This document shows, piece by piece, positions 1 to 5,142 of a DNA stretch of 5,459 bases. Position numbers and translations under genes: made by a program. Every line of letters begins with the position of its first letter. Position 1 is the stretch's first letter. The DNA comes from Planctomycetota bacterium (GTDB taxonomy: Bacteria; Planctomycetota; Phycisphaerae; UBA1845). The stretch is taken from NCBI GenBank assembly GCA_022566435.1, contig JADFIX010000342.1:1-5459 (forward strand), in the 5' to 3' direction. The notes under the pieces are model-generated. The model saw only the letters and a program-made list of their open reading frames with translations. It did no database searches and was not told the DNA's origin.

Positions 1-44
1 TACCAAAGGCTAGGCGAGTGGCGGCGGGTGCGACATAAAAACTT

Positions 45-1541
45 TCAGCACGCCCCGCGGAGGAACGTACCCAGCGTGCGGAACAGAATCATGATATCCA
101 GCTCGAAGGACATGTGCTTCAGGTAATACAAATCGAATTGCAGCTTGCGCTTGGCGTCCGCGATGGAAGAGCCGTAGCGAAAACTGATTTGTGCCCAACC
201 GGTGACACCCGGCTTGACCAGGTGGCGTTCGGCGTAATAAGGCAGGGCTTCGCAGAGATTGCCGACAATGTCGGGGCGCTCCGGCCGCGGGCCCACGATC
301 GACATGTGCCCCATGATCACATTGTAGAGCTGGGGCAGCTCGTCCAATCTCGTGCGACGGAGAAAGCGACCCACGCGGGTCACCCGGGGATCGTTGGGCA
401 CGCTCCAAACGCTCTTGCCGTTTTCCGCGTCCGTCCGCATGGTCCTGAACTTATGCAGGCGGAAAATCTTGCCGTTCTGCCCGACGCGATCGTGACCGTA
501 AAACACCGGCCCGCCGTCGCCCAGCTTGACGGCCAAAGCGATCAGCGGCCAAAACGGCGCCGTCAGGCACAGCCCCACGACGCCGGTCAGCAGATCGACA
601 AGCCGTTTCAGCGTCGCGTGCTCGTCACAGTGGGCCTTGAGATCGGCGAAAAGGAACCAGTGAGGCGTAATTTCCTCGACCAGAATCTGCCCCGTCGCCC
701 GCTCGTAGAAAATCGCTTCGTTGGTCACGCGACAGCCCCTCTGCAGGCAGGGCACCATCCAATCCATCACCCGCGGATCGCGCGCCGGATCGCTACCGAC
801 GACGATTTCCGTCACCCCCAACTCGCCGAGTCGGTCCATGGCCTCACCGATCGTACCGACGTAATTCGAGTCCTTGATGTCCTGCGTCGGCCGGTCGCCG
901 TGATCCGCGAATCCGATCAGCCGATACTCGGGCATCAGGCCGTTCTTCTGCTCGCTGGCGAATGATTCGAAAAGCGACTTCGATCCCACAATCAGTAGTC
1001 CGCGGTGAGTCTTGTGAATGGCCCAACAAGCACAGAGTCGCATGGACGAGCCGAAGATGAAGTACGAGACCACCGTCAAACCCGCCACGCGGCGGCTGAT
1101 CGTGGCGTACATCACCACGTAGATAATCGCATACGCCGCCGCGACGGCGGTGCCTGAGGTGAGCAACATGCGGGTGAGAATGCACGACCGGCTCATCAGG
1201 GCCTCGCGCTCGTGCAACCCGAAGATCAAACTGCAAATCGCGACGACGAAGGAGAATACCGCAATCGCTTGCCACAGCGCGACGTGAGGCGTGGTCAGCA
1301 TGGCGGGCGGCGGAAAGAGCCGATAACCGAGAAATAGCGCGAACGACAGGATCGAAACATCCATCACCAGCCACATCGATACCGGCGTTTGAATGCAGGC
1401 CTGACCGAGAACGCGAACCGCTCGGGCCCATTGCGAAGCAAGGGTTGCGCGAGAAACGCCCCCGCGTTTGTTGGTGAGCCTTTCGATTGTGCCCGGAACG
1501 ACGGCGGACCGCGTCGCGACGGGTGTACTATGGGTACTCAT
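45..1541 (-). CDS. Exopolysaccharide polyprenyl-phosphate sugar-1-phosphate transferase
   Basis: This 498-residue inner-membrane enzyme transfers a sugar-1-phosphate from a nucleotide sugar to undecaprenyl phosphate, the first membrane step of exopolysaccharide or O-antigen assembly. Seen: a basic N-terminal tail, four hydrophobic segments (about 56-75, 88-110, 122-147, 152-174), a Rossmann-like cytoplasmic region starting GLLIVGS at 181, and a C-terminal bacterial sugar transferase domain (about 311-498). That domain has the membrane hairpin at 316-338, DRVGQNGKIF (351-360), KFRTM (364-368), the catalytic Asp400-Glu401 in LDELPQL, SIVGPRPERP (414-423) and PGVTGWAQ (444-451). Length and domain order match the long WbaP/WcaJ-like class. 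The stretch FYERATGQ (278-285) to WFLFAD (295-300) recalls the EpsB-type subfamily linked to exosortase loci, which is a memory-based inference. The ATG is preceded by GGAAGG at 1553-1548, 6 bases away. It is transcribed away from the lipoprotein gene. The sugar substrate cannot be told. Confidence 0.95.
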   Translation of the reverse strand: MSTHSTPVATRSAVVPGTIERLTNKRGGVSRATLASQWARAVRVLGQACIQTPVSMWLVMDVSILSFALFLGYRLFPPPAMLTTPHVALWQAIAVFSFVVAICSLIFGLHEREALMSRSCILTRMLLTSGTAVAAAYAIIYVVMYATISRRVAGLTVVSYFIFGSSMRLCACWAIHKTHRGLLIVGSKSLFESFASEQKNGLMPEYRLIGFADHGDRPTQDIKDSNYVGTIGEAMDRLGELGVTEIVVGSDPARDPRVMDWMVPCLQRGCRVTNEAIFYERATGQILVEEITPHWFLFADLKAHCDEHATLKRLVDLLTGVVGLCLTAPFWPLIALAVKLGDGGPVFYGHDRVGQNGKIFRLHKFRTMRTDAENGKSVWSVPNDPRVTRVGRFLRRTRLDELPQLYNVIMGHMSIVGPRPERPDIVGNLCEALPYYAERHLVKPGVTGWAQISFRYGSSIADAKRKLQFDLYYLKHMSFELDIMILFRTLGTFLRGAC

Positions 1542-1547
1542 GAACTG

Positions 1548-1553
1548 CCTTCC
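1548..1553 (-). promoter_or_regulatory. Ribosome binding site of the sugar transferase gene
   Basis: Read on the minus strand, GGAAGG lies 6 bases before the ATG at 1541. It supports that start codon and the 498-residue product. Confidence 0.65.
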
Positions 1554-1598
1554 AAGTCATCCGAATGGATGCATCGGTTTTCTCAGAACCCGAACTGA

Positions 1599-1648
1599 GT
1601 TATCGGGATGCTGCTTGTGCACCATTGGTCAAACCAAGGCCCGATAAC
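1599..1648. repeat. Inverted repeat GTTATCGGG / CCCGATAAC with nested hairpin
   Basis: The arms at 1599-1607 and 1640-1648 are perfect inverse copies 32 bases apart, and a 5-bp hairpin with a CAA loop sits inside. The element lies 58 to 107 bases upstream of the sugar transferase start. It could be a regulator site with two half-sites about four helical turns apart, or a folded leader RNA. A 9-bp match at this distance can also arise by chance. Confidence 0.4.
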
Positions 1649-1754
1649 GCCATACGAACTGTCTGACCACGAGCGAATCGTCCCTTTTTTTTGGACGAGT
1701 TGCCCCCGCGCACGCCCGATATCCAAAGTGGTAGGCGCGCTTCGTTGTGCGCTC

Positions 1755-1760
1755 GGAGAA
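1755..1760 (+). promoter_or_regulatory. Ribosome binding site favouring the TTG start at 1768
   Basis: GGAGAA ends 7 bases before a TTG codon at 1768, a good Shine-Dalgarno placement. The more upstream in-frame GTG at 1747 has no comparable site. A second site, GAGGAAAAGG at 1782-1791, lies 9 bases before another in-frame TTG at 1801, so the start is not settled. Confidence 0.4.
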
Positions 1761-1767
1761 CACTGTC

Positions 1768-2553
1768 TTGTTGAAACGAAAGAGGAAAAGGTTCGATTCT
1801 TTGTCACGCGCCCTGATCACGATGATCAACGCGGCGCTAGTCATGACTGGGGCGGAAGGCTGCGCTTCCTCGAAGTGCCTGTCGCAAGAGGCTTGGGTTC
1901 CCAAACCCCGAGTCACCTGGAGTGAGATCGCGCCGGCCCCGATGATACCGGCGGCCCAGGGCTTTCATTTGCTCACGACGGAACCCACGCAGGGTTTGTT
2001 CCCCGCGTCCATGGGGGTCACGAGGGTCGCGTTTGCAGAGAAATCGAAAGTCGGCGAGCCACTCCGGCTTTGCTTGCTCCGCGACCCACGCAACGAATTC
2101 TTGCAATGGAACGCCGCTTTCGACGACCAATTTCCCGTCAGCGAGGTGTTTCCGATCGATCAGCGGAACCTGGCCGGCGCCGAGGCCCAACCCAGCCTGA
2201 TTCTTGAAGTCTTCCGCACGATGCACGCCCGTATCGGGTTCGTGTACGCGGTCAATGAGTTGAGTGAGGACGAAACGGAAATGATCGGGACCCTGTACGA
2301 CGTGGACAGCGGCAAACCGCTCGCCGCCATCCACGCCCAAGCGAAGTCCGACCCGACGCCGGACGAGGACACCGACGCGAGCGACCTTTGGGAAACCGAC
2401 TCTCGGGCACTGGTTCGTGCCGCCTTTGCGGGCCATGTCTATCAATGTATTCGGACGCTCATCGCACTCGATCAACCCGCTGCGCAAGAGTCGCCCGAAG
2501 GATGGACACCGGAGGGGCCCATCTGGCCGATCGAGTGGCCGCCGAAATCCTAG
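1768..2553 (+). CDS. Putative lipoprotein of unknown function
   Basis: I do not recognise this 261-residue protein. Seen: a strongly basic start (MLKRKRKRF), a moderately hydrophobic stretch (14-28) and Cys32 in A-E-G-C followed by ASS, which together resemble a lipoprotein signal; the Glu at -2 is atypical of a lipobox. The mature part has FPASMGVTRV (78-87), a Trp-containing segment near 114, GTLYDVDSGKPLAAIHA (174-190), an acidic linker (194-209), a likely helix (210-233) and a Trp/Pro-rich tail (246-259). The order of strand, helix, tyrosine-strand, acidic linker and helix reminds me of CsgG/LpoB-like envelope lipoproteins, which is a weak inference. The start is uncertain: GTG 1747 would give 268 residues and TTG 1801 about 250. 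The VanZ-like gene follows 73 bases later on the same strand, so co-transcription is possible. Nothing shows a catalytic site. Confidence 0.75.
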   Translation: MLKRKRKRFDSLSRALITMINAALVMTGAEGCASSKCLSQEAWVPKPRVTWSEIAPAPMIPAAQGFHLLTTEPTQGLFPASMGVTRVAFAEKSKVGEPLRLCLLRDPRNEFLQWNAAFDDQFPVSEVFPIDQRNLAGAEAQPSLILEVFRTMHARIGFVYAVNELSEDETEMIGTLYDVDSGKPLAAIHAQAKSDPTPDEDTDASDLWETDSRALVRAAFAGHVYQCIRTLIALDQPAAQESPEGWTPEGPIWPIEWPPKS

Positions 2554-2626
2554 GGGATCCAATCCGGGCGGCCAGAGATGAACGATCTTACATCACTAAG
2601 AATGTTACGAATGCGGTGTCCAGACG

Positions 2627-4216
2627 ATGAATACACCCGTTCATAGTCGAGATTCCAGACCGTTTCTCTTTCGCCGCGGCGTCGAGTTGCTGGCGGCGGC
2701 GGCCATCCTTTTCATTCTGCAGACCGGGCTGATTCCTTTTGACTTCGAGTGGCGGGCAGGGGGGCGCGGCTCCGACTATTTTTTCGGCGTGGCGACATCG
2801 TCGTTTACCTTTCCGGACATCATCAGCAACCTGTTCCTCTACCTGCCCCTCGGCGCCTTTGTTCATTGGTCGCTCTGCCGCCTGGTGGGACGAGCGGTCG
2901 TTGCGGCTCTTCTCACGCTCGTCCTTGGCGCAATCCTTAGCGGTGGTATCGAGTGGTTGCAAGCCTATTCTCCGTCCCGCGTCTCGTCGCTCATCGATCT
3001 GACGTGCAACGTCCTCGGCACGGCGGTGGGTATTGTGGCCGGCCACGCCATGCAATGGATCGTGCCTCGTCTCACGACGACCACCCTGCTTGAATTTCGC
3101 CACCGCCCACGAAACGCAACCCTACTCGTCTATTGCGGGCTGCTCGTGGTCGTCGCGGCAATGCCCTTTTCCCTATCACTCGACACCGGGCTATTCAAAA
3201 AGTCGCTCAAGTCCGCGGATTGGGTTCCGTTTGCCTCGGTCCGCGCGTACGCAGGCGGCGCGCACAGCAGCGACCACACCACAAGTCACCGCGCCCACGC
3301 CTACGCAAAGTGGCGGACCATGAAAATTGGGTCGCGCTGGGCGATGGAGACCGCTTCTTTTGCGCTTCTGATCTGGCTGCTCTATCCCACGCTTCGCGGG
3401 TATTACGGGTTCGGGCGGGCGAATGGTATATGTATGGCCATCTGGCTCTGCGCACTGCTGGCGTGTCTTCTGAGTTTGTTCCAGCTATTCAACATCACCC
3501 GCGATTTCGACGTGACGGACATCCTATTCCGGCTGGTCGGAGGGGGGATAGGACTAGCGACGTACGAATCGTCTCGGCGGTCCGTCGAAGTCGCACCGTT
3601 CCGCAGTGACGGCCGGCGGCGCGCGCCGAAGGTTGGCTGCATCCTGATACTAGCCTACATCGTCTACGTGGGTGTCATACCGCTGACGTTTTCACGGGGC
3701 GGCGGCCTGACCAACGCCGTCGGCGGCGAGGAGTTCTGGCCATTCTTAGGCTACTTCGCGACGCGGTTCGATCTCATGATGGACGACGTGATGGAGAAAT
3801 TCGGCGTCTACGCCGTTTTCGCAGCGCTTTTGGTCTTGTCGCGGCCCGCGCTGCAACTGTTCTCGCTCCCCCGCCGTGTCGTGTGGGTCGCATTTTTGGG
3901 TGCGGCCATCTCCGTTCCGCTGGAAATCGTCCAGGCGTACATTCCCGTGCGTGTGACGAGCCTGACGGATCCGATCCTGGCGGCGTGTGGATCTGCCGCC
4001 GGCGTGCTGCTCTTGGCCCACGCGACGAATTTCTATTACTACGCCCGATCGAGCGAGTTTTTCGCCAAGGTCGCGTCGGAAGAATCCCGCCGTGGTTCTC
4101 GTCGCATGTCACCAACCGATTCGCTCATCGCCGAACTCATGGATGAAAAGGAAGGCGCCCCGACCGAGCCAAGCCTCGACCGTGAACCGACCCGCCCGTC
4201 CAACCCCTCGCTGTGA
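2627..4216 (+). CDS. Membrane protein with three VanZ-like modules
   Basis: VanZ-family proteins are small integral membrane proteins. The founding member gives low-level teicoplanin resistance, and relatives occur widely near envelope and exopolysaccharide genes; their biochemical role is not settled. This 529-residue protein is over three times the usual length of about 150. Module 1 (about 18-146) has LIPFDF, NLFLYLPLG (68-76) and Glu109/Gln112/Arg118/Asp124/Gly131/Gly135. Module 2 (about 165-313) has Gln286/Arg292/Asp298/Gly305/Gly309 but Ser283 in place of the Glu. Module 3 (about 337-465) has VIPLTF and Glu433/Gln436/Arg442/Asp448/Gly455/Gly459. Residues 208-232 form a His-rich loop, and 475-529 a hydrophilic, probably soluble tail. 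The ATG has no strong ribosome binding site; GCGGTG lies about 9 bases upstream. The 73 bases before it show no clear promoter, so it may be read with the lipoprotein gene. The VanZ assignment is firm for modules 1 and 3; module 2 is inferred from spacing. Confidence 0.9.
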   Translation: MNTPVHSRDSRPFLFRRGVELLAAAAILFILQTGLIPFDFEWRAGGRGSDYFFGVATSSFTFPDIISNLFLYLPLGAFVHWSLCRLVGRAVVAALLTLVLGAILSGGIEWLQAYSPSRVSSLIDLTCNVLGTAVGIVAGHAMQWIVPRLTTTTLLEFRHRPRNATLLVYCGLLVVVAAMPFSLSLDTGLFKKSLKSADWVPFASVRAYAGGAHSSDHTTSHRAHAYAKWRTMKIGSRWAMETASFALLIWLLYPTLRGYYGFGRANGICMAIWLCALLACLLSLFQLFNITRDFDVTDILFRLVGGGIGLATYESSRRSVEVAPFRSDGRRRAPKVGCILILAYIVYVGVIPLTFSRGGGLTNAVGGEEFWPFLGYFATRFDLMMDDVMEKFGVYAVFAALLVLSRPALQLFSLPRRVVWVAFLGAAISVPLEIVQAYIPVRVTSLTDPILAACGSAAGVLLLAHATNFYYYARSSEFFAKVASEESRRGSRRMSPTDSLIAELMDEKEGAPTEPSLDREPTRPSNPSL

Positions 4217-4234
4217 CCCACCTTGACCGCTCCC

Positions 4235-4262
4235 TTTGCGGATTTCGCTCAGTCGCTATACT
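4235..4262 (+). promoter_or_regulatory. Likely promoter of the alkyltransferase gene
   Basis: TATACT at 4257-4262 differs from the -10 consensus at one base. TTTGCG at 4235-4240, 16 bases upstream, is a weak -35. Transcription would start near 4269, about 25 bases before the ATG. A perfect palindrome, TTCACGTGAA (4262-4271), covers the expected start point and could bind a repressor. The promoter is inferred by eye. Confidence 0.45.
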
Positions 4263-4281
4263 TCACGTGAAACCGCATTCT

Positions 4282-4289
4282 GGAGAGGA
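4282..4289 (+). promoter_or_regulatory. Ribosome binding site deciding the alkyltransferase start
   Basis: GGAGAGGA lies 4 to 8 bases (depending on register) before the ATG at 4294. It favours this start over the in-frame GTG at 4213, which overlaps the stop codon of the VanZ-like gene and would add 27 residues unlike anything in the family. Confidence 0.7.
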
Positions 4290-4293
4290 CGAC

Positions 4294-4797
4294 ATGGTGC
4301 AATACGGGATCGTCAAGACTGACGTCGGAGCCTTTGGATTCGTCGCACGCGAGAAAAGACTGCTGGCCACCTATCTTCCGGAGGCGGAGCCGCAAATTCG
4401 AAGACGTATCCGCAAGCGATGGCCCGACGCCACCGAAAACACGCACCTGCTGCCGCGATTTCGTCAAAAGGTGGCGAGTTACTATGCTGGCAAGCGCACC
4501 GCGTTCGATGAGGAAGCGGACTTGTCCGACCAGCCGCCGTTTCGTCGCATGGTGTTGGAGCAATGCCGGCAGATTCCTTACGGGAAAACCGCCAGCTATC
4601 AGGACCTCGCTCGCGCCGCCGGGAATCCCAAGGCGGCGCGCGCCGTCGGGTCCACCATGGCCCACAACCCGCTACCGCTCGTCGTGCCGTGCCATCGGGT
4701 GCTACGGGCCGACGGGACGTTCGGTGGATTCTCCTCCCGCAGCGGGGTCAGTGAGAAGAAGAAAATGCTGTCACTCGAGGGCGCACTGGCGGTATAA
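4294..4797 (+). CDS. ogt: Methylated-DNA--[protein]-cysteine S-methyltransferase (Ogt/MGMT type)
   Basis: This 167-residue cytoplasmic repair protein removes alkyl groups from O6 of guanine (and O4 of thymine) by moving them to its own cysteine, once per molecule. Seen: an N-terminal alpha/beta region (1-80), then the DNA-binding and active-site domain with IPYGKTASYQDLA (94-106, helix-turn-helix, Tyr96), ARAVG (115-119, arginine finger Arg116), HNP (124-126, the conserved Asn125) and the active site PCHRV (132-136) with Cys133 and His134. GTFGGF (141-146) follows, and Glu162 in LSLEG fits the Cys-His-Glu network. All key residues are present, and length matches the single-domain Ogt/MGMT class without the Ada N-terminal regulator domain. 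A separate promoter and 77 bases after the VanZ-like gene suggest its own transcription unit. No Ada box could be identified with confidence. The symbol reflects family membership rather than proven orthology. Confidence 0.96.
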   Translation: MVQYGIVKTDVGAFGFVAREKRLLATYLPEAEPQIRRRIRKRWPDATENTHLLPRFRQKVASYYAGKRTAFDEEADLSDQPPFRRMVLEQCRQIPYGKTASYQDLARAAGNPKAARAVGSTMAHNPLPLVVPCHRVLRADGTFGGFSSRSGVSEKKKMLSLEGALAV

Positions 4798-4849
4798 GTG
4801 GCGAGTGGCATTTAAGTCACCGTGCGCAACGCCGCGCCACTGATCCGAG

Positions 4850-4869
4850 CCCCAAGCGCCAGCGCGGGG
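4850..4869 (+). terminator. Possible weak terminator hairpin after the alkyltransferase gene
   Basis: CCCC and GGGG arms flank an inner GCG/CGC stem with two unpaired adenines and a four-base loop. It sits 53 bases past the stop codon. A T-run is missing, so intrinsic termination is doubtful. Confidence 0.2.
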
Positions 4870-4961
4870 TTGAGCTCGGAACGAACGGCGTGTAAACGCG
4901 CACGGTCGTTTAGATGTCTGTCCCGGTGAACAGCGCCGTACATCGGGAAGCGAAGCCGCGG

Positions 4962-5036
4962 GTGTGCCACTGCTCTTGAGAAGTGCACGAATTCGACGAA
5001 AACCGCGGTGGGCTCTGCTTGAAACCAGTGGCACAC
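4962..5036. repeat. 11-bp perfect inverted repeat with 53-base spacer
   Basis: GTGTGCCACTG (4962-4972) and CAGTGGCACAC (5026-5036) are exact inverse copies. They do not extend beyond 11 bp on either side. It could be an RNA stem or the remains of a small mobile element; no target duplication or transposase is seen. Confidence 0.35.
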
Positions 5037-5129
5037 GAGATGGCGTTGCCCTTTACGCCCAGATTGAGGTGTGACGCCGAACGAGTTTCGAATGACCGGT
5101 TCCTCTTCGAGCCGGTCCATCTAGCGTGT

Positions 5130-5136
5130 GGGAGAA
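5130..5136 (+). promoter_or_regulatory. Ribosome binding site of the amidase gene
   Basis: GGGAGAA ends 6 bases before the ATG at 5143. A nearer ATG at 5138 is out of frame and meets a stop after five codons, so 5143 is the start. Confidence 0.75.
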
Positions 5137-5142
5137 TATGCA

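Larger units (their letters stand above)
1542..1767. promoter_or_regulatory. Divergent intergenic region with repeated GTTATCGGG motif and hairpins
   Basis: This region lies between the leftward sugar transferase and the rightward lipoprotein gene, so it should hold promoters for both. Seen: GTTATCGGG at 1599-1607, its exact inverse CCCGATAAC at 1640-1648, and a one-mismatch copy CCCGATATC at 1715-1723. The first two form a 9-bp inverted repeat that encloses a small hairpin, TTGGT/ACCAA (1625-1629 and 1633-1637). A second hairpin, TCGTCC/GGACGA (1678-1683 and 1693-1698), has a nine-base loop made of C and eight T. I find no clear -35/-10 pair with normal spacing on either strand. Short open frames crossing the region do not look like genes. 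Calling it an operator or a structured leader is inference. Confidence 0.4.
4798..5142. other. 345-base stretch without a convincing gene
   Basis: The stretch holds the 3' flank of the alkyltransferase gene and the 5' flank of the amidase gene. A GC-rich hairpin about 50 bases after the stop (CCCC 4850-4853 with GGGG 4866-4869, plus inner GCG/CGC) has no T-run, so it is at best a weak terminator. An 11-bp inverted repeat, GTGTGCCACTG/CAGTGGCACAC, lies at 4962-4972 and 5026-5036. A 102-codon open frame runs on the minus strand from 5120 to 4812. It has no ribosome binding site and resembles no family I know, so I do not call it a gene, though it could be a remnant of one. I see no sigma-70 promoter with good spacing before the amidase gene. 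Confidence 0.5.

Noticed and set aside
1..44. Possible terminator or second gene downstream of the sugar transferase
   Set aside because: Only 44 bases are visible; there is no hairpin with T-run and no start codon with supporting signals.
114..965. A 283-codon open frame opposite the sugar transferase gene
   Set aside because: It lies wholly antisense to a gene with all catalytic motifs in place. Its Arg/His/Pro-rich product with no recognisable domain is typical of a mirror frame in GC-rich DNA.
844..1431. A 195-codon minus-strand frame overlapping the sugar transferase
   Set aside because: It is a frame-shifted reading of the membrane-segment region, rich in Arg, His and Gly, with no domain.
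1583..1925. Short open frames on both strands across the divergent intergenic region
   Set aside because: They overlap each other and the start of the lipoprotein gene, lack ribosome sites and contain no recognisable protein features.
1837..2562. A 241-codon minus-strand frame opposite the lipoprotein gene
   Set aside because: The opposite strand has a signal peptide and plausible start signals. This frame is Arg/Gly-rich and featureless, so it is taken as a shadow, though the sense gene is itself not identified by family.
2588..3103. A 171-codon highly charged minus-strand frame
   Set aside because: It is antisense to VanZ module 1. Highly charged mirror products are expected opposite hydrophobic membrane segments.
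4223..4262. TTGACC at 4223 as the -35 box for TATACT at 4257
   Set aside because: The gap of 28 bases is far beyond the usual 16-18, so the weaker TTTGCG at 4235 is preferred.
4213..4293. GTG start at 4213 overlapping the VanZ-like stop, suggesting translational coupling
   Set aside because: The ATG at 4294 has a strong ribosome site and a promoter in front, and the protein family begins there. The extra 27 residues look like translated promoter DNA.
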